Shown here in pieces: positions 10,345 through 22,325 of a stretch of DNA of 64,000 nucleotides (position 1 is its first letter; each line of letters begins with the position of its first letter). The notes under the pieces were generated by a model. The model was given only the letters and a program-made list of their open reading frames with translations. It did not search any database and was not told the DNA's origin. The DNA comes from Pyxicephalus adspersus (taxonomy: Eukaryota > Chordata > Amphibia > Anura > Pyxicephalidae). Both the position numbers and the translations under genes were made by a program. The DNA lies in assembly GCF_032062135.1 (NCBI RefSeq), contig NC_092861.1:65138276-65202275 (forward strand), read 5' to 3'.

Positions 10345-11301
10345 CCAAAAAAAGTGTCGTTATGATGCGGTTGTCATTCTTCAGATACAAAAATGGTATA
10401 CGGGTTAAGTCTGAGTTCATGGTGAATCGTAAGTTGAATTTGTTATATTGTATAAGGTTGCAGAATTCCTGCAGTTCCTCTAATGATCTTATCCAAAAAA
10501 GAAGGATGTCATCTATGTACCTTCGCCATAAATAATTTTTTTCGGATATATATAGTATCGCCTAATGTCTTGAATAGTTCTTTCTCTCATTCTCCTAGGC
10601 ACAAGTTTGCGTAGGATGGTGAACACTTCAAACCCATTGCTATGCCTTGTACTTGCAGGTACATACCTTCATTCAAGGTGAAAATGTTCCTCCTCAAGAT
10701 GTAATCCAAGAGGGATAGGATAAAGCGATATTGATCACTGTTGAACGGTTTGTTTCTTTTAAGGCATTTTTTAATAGTTCCGAGTTCCTTATCATGGGGA
10801 ATACCCCTTTGTAAGGTTTCAAAATCTATAGTCACCAAATGGTCTGTGGTGGCACCTCCATGTTACTGGTGAGTTTCAAGAGTTCAATCGTATCCTTGAG
10901 AAAGGAGGGCAATTGAGTAACTAGAGGTTGTAAGTAGGAATCAACCAACTCGCTGGCATGTGAGGCTATTGAGTTGATTCCCGCTACGATGGGGTGACCT
11001 GGAGGGTTGTTTAAGTTTTGGGTAAAATATAGAAAGTAGGAATAGTTGGTCTATCTATCCAAAGATCTATCCATAGGTAATCTTTGGTTTTCTTATGAAT
11101 AAGTTTCGATGTATAGGCATTCCAAATAATAGAAAAGAATTCCTGCTTAAACTTGGTTGCTAGCTCTTTTTGTATGGGTTGGTACCAATCTGTGTTTTGT
11201 AAGATCTTGAGACATATTTCTTTGTAATGATCAACATTTAGGACTACAATGTTAATTTCTTTATCTGAAGGTTTGATAATGATGGATTTGTTTTTCTTCA
11301 A
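10345..11301 (-). pseudogene. Penelope-like element reverse transcriptase
   Basis: Minus-strand fragments in order: KNKSIIIKPSDKEINIVVLN, LKILQNTDWYQPIQKE, then VTIDFETLQRGIPHDKELGT, YLQVQGIAMGLKCSPSYANL, and the catalytic RRYIDDILLFW (YIDD at 10508-10519), then NSDLTRIPFLYL and TTLF. The ...ADKG..., G-x-A-M-G-x-x-x-x-P-x-Y-A-N-L and YIDD set is that of Penelope-like elements, which do not carry LTR-type pol. Stops and frameshifts separate the pieces. It is cut near 10340, where copia leader/LTR sequence begins; the endonuclease domain does not follow. Confidence 0.85.
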
Positions 11302-12290
11302 TGATTGTAAATCTTTTTCTTGTTTGCTGGTAAATCTGCTACTCCTGCGCTGTCCTGAAGTCGTTGTATATCTTTATTGACTGCTTCAACAAAAGTCTGG
11401 ACCTGAGGGTTCTGGGATATTTGGGGTTAGAAAGTAGATCTAGGTTTCCTGGATAGTGGATCCAATTTTTTTGGAGTAATTGTAGCTCCTATGGTGGATT
11501 CTTTTTGTCTATCTTCCAAGATTACTTGTTTATTTTCCATGTGCAAGTGAATATTGATCTCTGAAGACTTGGAAGTCCAGAGCTTAGAAATTCTTTTTTC
11601 TTGGGAAAAGTGATGCCAAATGTGGAACCAACGGGTCAAGATTGGCTATTATTTTTGGAATTGCTCCTAAGGTGAATCTCGGAGCTGATATGGGTGGTTG
11701 TATGTCTGGTATGGGGCCAGGTGGATGAATAGTACTGAAACCAAGTGGGAGGTTGGTGGTGGTTGGAGTGTCTGGTGGTTATGTCAGGTGGGAACATCAA
11801 GAGAACTGGTGGGGGTATGCATGGTCAGTAGAGTTGATGTACTGGGTGGTGGTGGTGTAGATAGGTCAAAGGTAGGGAACCTTTTGGGTTCTTGTCTGTG
11901 TTCAAGTGGATCACTAATGTATCTCTTTTTTGAGAGATTAACATTTAGATCCCCTAAATAGGTGGTGATGTTGGGAATTTCTGCTTGTGGTGGCGTGTCA
12001 TACTGCGGAGGGGGATGTTTGGGTGGGTGCGTATGGGTATCTTGGTGATTTTTAGGAGGCTTAGATGGTGGTGGGTTGTAAGACTGTGTCTTGGTGGGTG
12101 GGGCGGGGGTCCCATTTGTTAGCTTTGTTATTGATTAATGCACACTTGTCTCTTTGTAGTTTTTTGTCTTTTTTATTCAAAACTGCAGTATTGAATTATT
12201 CAAGATGTTGTTTGAGCTCAATAAACTTCTCTTTAAATTTTGGAAACGTAATTGTTGCTGTAGGACTTGTATTTCCAGGTCAATTTTGAC
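11302..12290 (-). pseudogene. Penelope-like element N-terminal region
   Basis: The minus strand continues upstream of the RT with HMENKQVILEDRQKESTIGA, then proline/threonine-rich sequence (TTNLPLGFSTIHPPGPIPDI; THTHPPKHPPPQYDTPPQ), then a lysine-rich coiled-coil-like piece (KFKEKFIELKQHLE; KKDKKLQRDKCALINN). Order and strand match the RT below. Plus-strand open frames here are Gly/Trp-rich shadows of this proline-rich stretch. Frameshifts are frequent. Confidence 0.65.
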
Positions 12291-12299
12291 AATGTCTTT

Positions 12300-13810
12300 T
12301 AAGTAATATGAAATCAGTTTTTTTTTTATCAGCTCCTCTGAGCATCTATTTAAGGCACATTCCCAAGCTTCTTACTATATATAAACATAAATATATAACT
12401 CACTAAATATAATGATAACAATCTTTTATTTTGCCTATAAACCCCAGCTTTTTTCGTTCCTATTTTCATTTTCTCCTTGAGTACTTTGGGGTAGGCATCA
12501 AACTATATCTAAAAGTATTATTTTGAGGACAGGTAAACCCTTTTCCCCTATTTACCTCCGGGGGAGAGAGATAACCCAAATCATTGTAATCCTTTAATAC
12601 CACATTCTGTCCATTCTTTTTCATTTATTATTGAGCAGCATTGTGGATTATCTACCCCTTTGCCACCACCAATTGAGGATTTTTCTCTATAAAGTAGTAT
12701 AGTGCAGTGAAGAAAACCATCTAATGCACCTCTACCCGAGGACTATGTACTATGGTAATTCTTTGACTAAGGAATATATTGAACTTACTTGTCAACACCG
12801 TCTTGCAAAGTTGTTTACCCTTTACACTCCTTTATTGTAAATTGTCATGCACTTCATGTCTTTGTACTCTTTGATTGCATTGTTTTATAAACCGTTATAA
12901 ATAAAAAAAAAAATAATTAAAATACTTGACACTAATATTTTTGGCAACATCAGCATTTGGCAAGCTAGAAAAAGTATATTTACTAATTTTTATTAGTATC
13001 AAAATATACAGAAAGGGAAATATTTAAAAAAAACTCACACAACAGAAAATTATGTTTGCCCTTTTAATAAAAATATATGTGTGATTTGGATCTCAAATAA
13101 CGACAACTTTATTGCCAAATCAATAGGCCAGAACTAAACTGGTAAAATTGCTTAGGTCCATAGAGAGTATACAAGTGCCAGAGTTTAAATTTTATGGCTG
13201 GATTCAAACCTTTCTGTGTTAATGCATTTTTATATATTCTTTACATGTCACCCTATAAAGCAATCTGACACAGACAAAAATGGACAACACATATTAGGAT
13301 ACCACATAGCACTAAAATAGTTCTGTACAGGTGTTGACAAAGATTTAAGCTGAAAGGTTTAATTTGTCCCTAAAGTAAACCTCCCAAAAAAAATCATATT
13401 CTTCATCTCCTTCTTAAATGATAGGTGCTAGGTGGTTATGATGATCCTTGGCCTGTAGTAATTTCTATGTTACTGACATGGATTTAGTAGGCATGCCAAG
13501 AAAGTGGGATTAAAGTCAGAGATTTGTAGTTGCCTTCTTGCTGTAGGTAGTGACTCATTGGAATGAAACATGAGGATTAGCATGACAGCAAGCAGCTAGC
13601 ATTTCCTGGGAACAACGTCAGCAATACCAGTCTCCATGTTTTTCTAAGCATGTAAATGTACCTAGGCACTCCTTTTATTTATCTTAAGTTTGGAATCTCA
13701 GACACTTGGTGTCACCATTACTGTGCTGCTCACTGTTGTTATTGTTAAAGGGTTTTTCAGGTGGAAGTAATGCTCTGCTTTTCTCATGATATCTGCTGCC
13801 ACACAAAGAC
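12300..13810. other. AT-rich intron, no gene
   Basis: Ends of old repeats may be present: a tract at about 12.45-12.9 kb ends in a gttataaataaaaaaaaaa-type A run, like the 3' end of a retroposed repeat. Nothing could be assigned to a family. No coding signal. Confidence 0.5.
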
Positions 13811-13815
13811 ATTGG

Positions 13816-14034
13816 GCCTGATTTATTAAAGCTCCCCAAGGCTATTGAGGAAACACTTGTATCAGTGAAGCTGGGCGATCCGGAAAACCTGGAATAGATT
13901 TCTTAAAGTAATTTTCTATTTGTTAACGAATGCTTTCAATTCAGGACCGGATCCATTCTAGGTTTGCTGGATCTCCCAGCTTCACTCATGAAAGTGTATC
14001 CTCTCAAGCCTTGGAGAGCTTTAATAAATTAGGC
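13816..14034. mobile_element. palindromic MITE, copy A (219 bp)
   Basis: The left end gcctgatttattaaagct and the right end agctttaataaattaggc are inverted repeats. The homology continues inward through aagctgggcgatccgg and ctggatctcccagctt, so almost the whole element can fold into one long hairpin. The same family recurs at 31.4, 39.1, 49.8 and 51.7 kb. It has no coding capacity. Confidence 0.88.
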
Positions 14035-14159
14035 TCACTGTGCAGAACAATATATGGAGAATATATAGAAAAAAACATATTTAATGCACCCGAATCATTA
14101 TTTATATTATGAGTCAAACAATGAAAAGTCTCCATCTTGCTGTTAGCAAAGGTCTGATT

Positions 14160-14351
14160 ACATAGTTACATTACAGTAGATCAGGTAGAAAAAAGACATA
14201 AGTCCATCAAGTCCAACCACTAGGGAAATAAACATATCCCAGATATAAAACTCTATGAACATAGTTGGTCCAGAGGAAGGCAAAAAAACCCAGATACAAT
14301 TGCTTCAACAGGGGAAATTGATGAGGCAATCAGATGTTCCCTGGATCAACC
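14160..14351 (-). repeat. dispersed repeat, same family as 47.9-48.3 kb
   Basis: Reverse complement shows the chain ggttgatccagggaac, ttcccctgttgaagc, gggtttttttgccttcctc, ggttggacttgatggac. The same chain occurs on the plus strand near 48.1-48.3 kb. A multi-copy amphibian repeat whose class I cannot name with certainty. Confidence 0.65.
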
Positions 14352-14712
14352 GTCTTGGTTATCTTTACTTTACTTTGGTCCTTTTTATTAGTTTAGTTAA
14401 TGAAAGATTTGTAGAAAAAAGAGAAATGTTACTTATACAGAGCTCTGTACTGCATTTTTAAGTGTTTTGCAATTTGGAATGTAGAGGCAGCTGAATATAT
14501 TCTGAATCTTAAAAACTCATAATAGTGGCTGTACCTACACAAACTTCATACTTTCACTGCTTTCCATGTGTTTTATTTTTGTGCTTTATTTTAGAGAGAT
14601 GTAAAAAATTTTAATGGTAAACCCTTATAAAAAGTCTTACATTTACTTTTTGCAAACACTCTGAAATTGCAATTTAAAAATTGTGCATGAATGCAAACCT
14701 ATAGAACTAAAG

Positions 14713-14815
14713 TATTAATACACAGTATTTATATAGCGCCAACATATTACGCAGCACTTTACAGTCCATTGTCATGTCACTAACTGTACCTCACAGGGCT
14801 CACAATCTAATTTTT
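14713..14815 (-). repeat. V-SINE-like repeat, 3' end only
   Basis: Reverse complement reads agattgtgagccctgtgagg, ... gtgacatgacaatggac, ... gctgcgtaatatgttggcgc, tatataaatactgtgta. It matches the last third of the fuller copy at 59.9-60.2 kb. 5'-truncated copies are usual for retroposed SINEs. Confidence 0.8.
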
Positions 14816-15135
14816 GTGGTCTCTGGCCAGTGTGCCCCCAGTAGGGTCAGTAGAAGGACCCCGCTAGGGGGGCACAATGGCCAGAGCTTTGGACCATGTC
14901 TCCTGTATGCATCACAGGCTCAGGGCGGTGGGTGGGTTGTGTGTGTGGGCACAATCCCCCAACCCTCCCTACACAGGCTTAGACCTGCGATGGGAGAGTG
15001 GGCGGGTTCTGGCATCGTGATGTCACTATGGGGGAAGTTTCTTCCCCTTTAAATGACACAAGGCTCTCTGCGCATGCGTGGTCTGGAACCTGTAACTTTA
15101 GTGCTCCGTAGTTCTAAAAAGGTTGGTGACCACTG
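14815..15135. mobile_element. hAT relic, right part, related to 44.8-45.5 kb
   Basis: Shares the blocks ctctggccagtgtgcccc, gaaggaccccgctagggggg, gcgatgggagagtgggcggg, ggggaagtttcttcccctt and the end aaaggttggtgaccactg with the element at 44.8-45.5 kb. The left terminal repeat is missing; the block abuts the SINE tail directly. Confidence 0.75.
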
Positions 15136-15597
15136 TGCTGCCCATAGCTTTTCCAGAAGGTTGTCTAGCTGTTGTGCATGCACAGTGCAGGATCCAATAT
15201 TCTTTATGACATCTTGGTTTCACCTTTGCTGGGTGAACAGTCTAGACTTAAGCTTTTCATCCTTTCTATTAGTTTGTCATTATGCCTCTATATTTTCATA
15301 ATGGACAGTAACCACCATAGCTCAGAACATGGTAGCTGCTAATATGACTGCATTTTTAAAATAAATAATAAAAAGTTCTACAAGAACAGGTGAGTGGGAA
15401 AATTAATACGTTAAAGAACAGCCATATCACACACTTGGTTCCTAAAAAAAATGAAAAACAAAATCCAAAAAAAAAACTTCTTGAGAAGCACTACAACTCT
15501 TTCCTCTGATGATTTAAAACCATAATTCCCTTTTGGCCTGTCATCAGAAATTTCTGGGCCCCATACCAGCCCAGACTAGGTGACCCCCTCCCGCAAC

Positions 15598-15960
15598 TAT
15601 ACAGTACAATACAATACAACACAACACAATACAATACAGAAGTACACAGAGAATAACACCCAGCATATAGAAAATAAGAAGTGGTACTGTCTAACAGCCA
15701 TATATACACAGTTCAAACAGATACTGAGAATAACACCCAGTTTGCACAGAAGTGTTTCTGTGCAGCATCCATACATACAGAATAGAAACTGAAACAAAGA
15801 ATAACACCCAGGTTACAAAGTTAATCACTCTATGAATAGTCCATAACTAACAAACAGCAAAAGACACAGACAATTACACTTACCAAACAGTACAAGATAA
15901 AAAAATTATGTGCATTGTCCATAAATACAGAATAGGAAAAGATACTGAGACTAGCAAAGA
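15598..15960. repeat. (ACAAT)n run and degenerate ~70-bp tandem repeat
   Basis: An acaat/acaac run at 15600-15640 is followed by three copies of aagaataacacccag (near 15651, 15728 and 15796), spaced about 70-77 bp and each preceded by a cagaa/actga-like segment. A decayed minisatellite. The reading frames over it are low-complexity artefacts. Confidence 0.7.
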
Positions 15961-15964
15961 AATT

Positions 15965-18900
15965 ACAGGACGATGTGTAGCTTCCTTACATACTGATATG
16001 CTAGAAACCTGCATAATGTTGGCTAATCAGTGTCATGCACTTTCCATGACTGCTTCCCCTAAATTAATTGGCCCTGGTACAACATGTAATGGTGGCCCTG
16101 TATAACACTAATGATGATGAACAGACTATGCAAGAAAACATTTTGAAATATGAACGTAATCACACATTTAAAAGGTTTGCCATATAAAGATACTTTAGTT
16201 CTGTTTTAAGTAGTTTTCTCATATGTTGCTTATATAGCCAAAAATATTTAATTTACTGTAAATTGATGAATACAAGAAACTATAAAACATCTTCTCTGTA
16301 AATTCCCTTTTTATCACATTTTCAGAATGTTTCTAGTAATGATAATTACATCCATCCCCCCCCCCCCTTCTTACACAAACACACACACAAAGAATATAAC
16401 TTCATAGCAAGCTTCATAGCAAGCTTCCCTTTCATATTTGATGATTTGCACAAGAAGCTATCGCTGCCAGTTTTGCTAACCTGTAAATGGACTCTAAACT
16501 CAGTGAAGCTTAATAACTAAAGCTTTCCTTTAATGAAGCCAGATCCTTATATTTTAACACTCATTCAGAAAACCAATTAACTCTAGCTCTATTGAACAAG
16601 TTGAACAGGAAATAAATCAAGTGTTAAAACATTGGTGAAGAGCCAGGCTTTCTGTAATTAGGTTACTGATGTAGCCAAGGCTGCCTCCGCCATGCTCTTG
16701 TGGATTGACAGCTTCGACTGTCCAAAGCAATTAGAATTTATGTCCCTGGTTTCATTGGTGAAAGCTGAGCAGTGAAAATACAATACAATTACTTTACAAT
16801 TTTTCTGGCCTTTTACTGTGACACATTTCAGATACATTCTAGTGCTTGGCTCTGGAATGTCACACTAAATTGCACTACCTGCATCACTTGGCAACTTAAG
16901 AAGATTCAAATACTGAACATTTTGTAGGCAAATTCACTGAATTATGCAGTGGATGACAACAGAAGCAAATTTGATGCATATTCTTTCTGAGCTGATATGA
17001 TATTGTTTTTCACTTTAAAATTGGTCTTTAGAAAACTGTTCTGAAAATGTTTTCTCCTACTTAAAAAAATGTTCATTATTACTTTAAAGAGAACTCATCA
17101 TGTCTGGGCTTTATGGATAGTTAGAAGAATTTGTACTCTTAAGCCCTGATTTATCAACAAAATCAGAAGTTCGCTTGGGCACGCATATTTGCTATGCCAC
17201 ATGCCCCCCCCCCCCCCAATCCCCCCCCCACCCTATTTATCAACGTATTTTCAGCTGCTGAAAATACGCTGGCGCATTCTCACATTTATCAACTGAAACG
17301 ATCTGGCACTTCGAGGTGCGCATCTCCAGCAGATTGACCCTAGCGAGCTTGCATTAAAAGTAATTCTTTCCCTAACAAATCATTCTTTAACAAGGCACAC
17401 ATCTTCCAGTTAGCCCTAAATAAAAATGTATGATGTGTTCAAATGTTTCAAACATATCTATTAGCTTAGAAATAGGCATACTTTTAATATTTTGTCATGT
17501 AAATTAGTGGTTTCTGTGTCGTCTCCATATTTTATTGTAAACTTTTAGAAAATTTTTTTTTAATAAATTTTTTTAAAAAGTTTGTAGTTTTTATTTTGTT
17601 GTTTGTTTTTCTGTGATCTCCTTTACAATCCCCCTGGATCTTTTAACCCTGGGTGATCCAACAGACCTACAATTTAAAAAGTAAATTGTGATTGTTTTAA
17701 GCATTTCCTTTCTATGAATTGTTGAAAGGCTAAACACAGCACAACTGTCTTATTAAAACCCAGGTGTTTGATGCGCATAGTTGTGCGCCAATGCCAACCC
17801 GCTATATGCACGTGAACTGTGTTCCAGCAGTTCAGAAACGCGCCGGCCACTTTTGCAGAGAAGGACCTGCACATCATCATCCGGGTAGATTTATTTATTT
17901 GTTTGTTTATTTATAACTATTTTTTATGGGTGTATAGTTTGTTTTGCTTCATGTGCACTCATGTATGTACATACATGCATATAAGTATGTATGTATGCAT
18001 TTTTATGTGTGTACATATACATATAAAAGAGAAATTATAGGAAGAAATAGGCAAAGAGGGTTTTTTTGGCATATTGCTTTACATGCTTAAAATTGAAAAG
18101 GATGCCTATTTCATCCTATGATTTGTCATGGGGTTGGTCAAAGCTAGTTTAGGACTTTAAGGAAAGCTTGCAGCCTTTCTCTTCCTCTTGGTTTTTTCAC
18201 TGTTCATACATATATACATGAACATATCCAGATTTGGACAAGCATTGCTTATGCAGCCTGAAAAGCAGGAATACCACAATACAGCACAATCTAGTTGCCA
18301 ACAAAACATGATTTAACATGCTGCTTAACACATCCTAATAATTGAATCTATTCTGTAACTGGATGATATGATCCCTTTGCTGGGGACCTCTGCAAAGCTG
18401 CTGCATCACAGACTACTATACATTCATGGATGATATTGCTTCTGGTTAAAGGAGGCATCCACCTTTATGTGCTCCCACTACCAAGCTGATGTGAGTAAGA
18501 GAATATATAGTGCCAAGGTCTAAAATGGCATTCAAACCTTCATAAACACAGTGAAAGGCTGTAAAAGCAAGAAAATATGTTTTGCACAAAGTGTATTTCT
18601 TCCTGGAAGTTTTATATACTAATACTATTTGAATTATGTAAACACCTAAATAATGCAAACATTCCAAGATTTAATGAGCAAAATTAGGTTGAGCAACAAC
18701 ACACCATCTGTTCATTTCCTTGAGTGCCTGACCCTGCTTGTGAGCTTGGCAATCAATGAGCTTTGATGTTGTGCTTGGCAACCTGGACCTCCTTCCATCA
18801 CCATCAGGTGTGTTAGAATGAGTATGCAACTCAGCTGGACAACTAATTCACAACCAGTTTGGACAGCAAGTGGAAGTGTGTTTGTATACAATAGTGCTAA

Positions 18901-19915
18901 GATCAGGCAGCACAACACAATGAGAATAAACCTATAACACTACCACTAATGTAGAACAGTGGCAGCAAATCAAGATGTGTGAAATATGGTAATGGAAACC
19001 ACAGCTTATTCAGCAAATGTCAGACTATAAAAATAAATAAATAAATCAAAACAATGCCAATTTATTCATAAAAGGAACATTTACATAATACATTCAAATA
19101 TCAATATGTGACAATATGACTTTGAGATTGGGACAAAGGCAATGAGGGGGATCAAGTAGCAGTTTGTAATGGAAACCATGCATTCATTTGTACAAAATAT
19201 CTGTGGATAAAATGACAAAACCTTTATTAACAATGATTACATATACATTGTAAGAAAACAGGTTGAAGAATTGCTAACCAGTAGAGGTCATCTTTTTTAA
19301 ACAGGCACAAAAACATTGCAGCAACAGATGAAACTAACAATAATGAAGATTACAAAATGCCACATCAATGCATACCACACAAACTAGTCCAGTTAAAATA
19401 CTAAAAATAAAAATGCATATGTATTTACATACATTTAAAGGGGTAGGGTTCTAAATTATGAAAACTAGCTTTTTTTAGAACAGACCACACTGCAATTTGG
19501 TGGTTCCAGGGGGCTGTATCTGAAATGAGATTGGGTACCCAGTGTGAATTTACCTATGCTTACTTATACGTATTTTGGAGTTGAATGTTGCTAAAAAATG
19601 ACCAAGTGTACCATATTTTACCAACCAGACCAGTAAAAACTGACCTGTACCAAAGTTAATAATAGTAAAAAGATTTTAAGGCCTGTTCTTTAATCATTTG
19701 TAGCAGGCAGCCACTTAGCAAGCAGGATTGAGAAAGTAAATACAGAAATGTCGCTAATATACAGGTTTTGCCTCTCTGTTCTATACCACTTTTCTCCTTA
19801 GTTGTTCCTCTTTTTTGGGTGAATATATACAAATACAAAAAATGTTTTATTTATGGATTTAAAAATGTTATAATACAAAAAATCTTCATGCCAGCCTTTA
19901 AAGTATTACATTTGT
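15965..19915. other. intron, no gene; candidate conserved non-coding stretch near 16.4-17.0 kb
   Basis: Contains C runs (16356-16367; 17204-17229), a perfect palindrome at 17244-17268 and a tg/ta-rich patch at 17.9-18.0 kb. The part from about 16430 to 17040 has no repeat I recognise, balanced composition and several TAATTA-like homeodomain cores. No coding signal. Confidence 0.5.
17244..17268. repeat. 25-bp perfect palindrome
   Basis: cgtattttcagc, one central base, gctgaaaatacg. It lies in a short segment with three tttatcaa motifs (around 17153, 17236, 17285), probably the centre of an old MITE. Confidence 0.8.
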
Positions 19916-19919
19916 TATT

Positions 19920-20712
19920 TTAGCAAATGATGAGTAACCAAAGGCTGAACACCCTCTAGTCCTTGCACACTTGTAGTGTGAAAAGTAAAAGATAATATGG
20001 CAAAAGTATATTTAAAACATAAACATTTTATTTAGTACTTAACACAAGACAGCGCTTTTCGGTAGAGTTCCCGCCACCAACAACACTCTAACAGAGTACT
20101 GGGCCACCAGCAGTTTTCTTTGTCATAGAGGCACAGAATGTTCTAAAAACCATAAATAAATATGTCTGTATCAGAGTTATAAATCTGGATACACACACAA
20201 AACAAAGTTTTGCTGCTAGGCTAATCTTAGTCTGTAACAGAAATAGCTACCGGTGGCCTTGTACACTGCTCGGATATGCTTGCTTGTCCCTTTTTAATGT
20301 CTTGCCATACTCTCGGCAGGACTACTCATGCCTTAAGAAGGTTGTAAGGTAAATATATTATCCAAATAGATCTGTATTTTAAAGTATTAGAGAACATTGT
20401 GTATGTGACAACCCTTTATTTTATCACATAGAACTGCCTTACTAACAGATTTATTTCCCTGAAAAAGCAAGAACTTTACCTGTGAAATGTGTCGGGTTTG
20501 TATATTTAGCTGTGCAAGATTATTAACTGTATATTTTGTTTCATCATTGATGTTGTACTGACCTTTGCTTTTATTTGGCTGTGTTAAGTTATGATAAATA
20601 ACATGTTGATGTTTTTAATATAATTTTGCCATTATAATCTCTTACTTTACACACTAAAAGGCATGAGGACTTTAGGGCTTTCAGCTTTTGGTTACTTATT
20701 ATCATTTTCTAT
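19920..20712. mobile_element. large inverted repeat with hammerhead-like motif
   Basis: The minus strand of about 19920-20045 (gtgttaag..., ttttgccatattatc, tcagcctttggttact) is homologous to the plus strand of 20581-20712 (gtgttaag..., ttttgccattataatc, tcagcttttggttact). The arms are about 130 bp and the spacer about 535 bp. In the spacer, ctgaaaaag (20459) and gaaatgtgtcggg (20484) resemble the motif at 3.7 kb. Possibly a Penelope-like remnant with an inverted copy. No coding capacity. Confidence 0.6.
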
Positions 20713-20714
20713 AT

Positions 20715-21268
20715 ATATTCCTAGGGTAGTGGCATATTCAAACCTATGCTTTGACTACATTTTGGGGAACCCTTTTCCTTCATTTTTAAATACCATTTGT
20801 TATTTTGAAAAGCTAGTTTAAAAAAACAGTTGTGAAAAAAGTGAATGTCAATTTACCCATTTTTTTAAATGTTTTAAGTTTTTATTATCTGAAAAATGTA
20901 AGAATGGCAGAGTGGGTCATTTGCCTCAAGTTTAAGAGATTTTTTGATGCTGCTAGGCATGTTGGAACCTGTGTCATATAGAGATAGGATATGTCCTAAG
21001 AAACACCTTGGCCTGTTGTAGTGTTGTTAGGGGTGACCTTGAATATTTATTACACATTTATTACATGTAATAAGTATTAAGAAACTGAACTTATTTTTTG
21101 GCCATGTTCTTTATAGCACATATAATTATCATCATTGCTGCTGCTGAGCCTCAGCTAAACTGCTGTTAAACACACTATAGTCTGGAAAATGCATTCTCAA
21201 GAAAAAAAAAAATCCTAATCCGGAATTGTGGAGAATTCCCAGGAGACATAACAGACCACACAGAGAAG
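20715..21268. other. intron, nothing recognised
   Basis: AT-rich sequence without a repeat or coding signal that I can support. Confidence 0.5.
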
Positions 21269-21276
21269 TTATACAT

Positions 21277-21543
21277 CAGGGGTCTCAAACTCAAATATGC
21301 CACGCATAGGCAGAGAGGCCGCTGGTCTACAGACCCGAGTGATGTTTCTACTACAATTCCCGGAATTACTTGCGTCTATAAAACAGTCCAATGCGGGGCA
21401 ACGCATAGGCAGAGAGGCCGCTGGTCTATAGACAGGAGTGATGCCGGGAATTGTAGTAGCAGTGCTACTTCAATGCAGCAGCGGGCCAGCTGCAGTTCAT
21501 ATTTAGGATTCCTTTGGAGGCAGATTTGAGTATGACACCCCTG
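21277..21543. mobile_element. short non-autonomous hAT element (267 bp) with target duplication
   Basis: Ends are caggggtctcaaactcaaat and atttgagtatgacacccctg, inverted repeats. Flanks are ttatacat (21269-21276) and ttatacct (21544-21551), 7 of 8 identical, fitting an 8-bp hAT target duplication. Inside, cgcataggcagagaggccg occurs twice about 100 bp apart, and tactacaattcccgg is inverted against ccgggaattgtagtag. Confidence 0.85.
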
Positions 21544-22263
21544 TTATACCTGGTATAAAAATTCACCAATCAAACTCTATTTTAATTAAATAAAACAATT
21601 TTCATATTTTGCATACACGCCAGTAAGTTAAAGAAAAGTCCTAATCACATACAAAAAAATGCAAAAGTGCAGTGTTAAATGTATTTATTTTAAATACCAG
21701 CAGCCTAGGTAAGTTATAAAATTAGAACAAGAAGCCAATCCAGCATGTTGCAGTAGAAGGGTCATTCCCATTAGAAGGGAAAGTAGAATATAAGAGAAAA
21801 GAGCTAATCAGTAAGCTCCTTCTGCTTTCACACTCTAATGACAGTATGAGGTGAGGAGGGGCCCTATATGTTAAAGAGAGAAATGACAGCAGAGAACGTT
21901 TAAATCTCCTTCCCTGTTAGGCATAGCAGTGACAGGGCTGTGTAAATTGCAAGACTGAATTGGCAGATATGCACACACTATTTTGCTGCTAGAATATATA
22001 TAACAATTTAACATATCTATTTTATCTGCATATTTAGCTTTTTGTCTGGAGTTCAGCTTTAAGTAATAAAGGGAAAAACATGTAAATGTAAAACATAATG
22101 TAAAAGCCTAACATATATATCTTTTCATTCAAGATATTTCTTAATATTTCTAGCAGCCCCTTATAAGAAAGTAAGTCTCCCCAATTCCACTTGCCTAAAT
22201 TTTAACAGAAGCCACAGATTTCCAAGAAAATTCAGAATACATAGGGCTTAATAAACAAGGCAG

Positions 22264-22318
<55 letters not shown>

Positions 22319-22325
22319 TATATAT
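22264..22325. repeat. (AT)n microsatellite
   Basis: About 60 bp of alternating AT with one interruption. The Tyr/Ile-repeat reading frame over it is an artefact. Confidence 0.95.

Noticed and set aside
11698..12289. Plus-strand Gly/Trp/Val-rich frames
   Set aside because: Antisense of the proline-rich N-terminal region of the Penelope-like element.
17840..18040. tg/ta-rich tract as possible Z-DNA or satellite
   Set aside because: Irregular, short and without a repeat unit; ordinary simple sequence.
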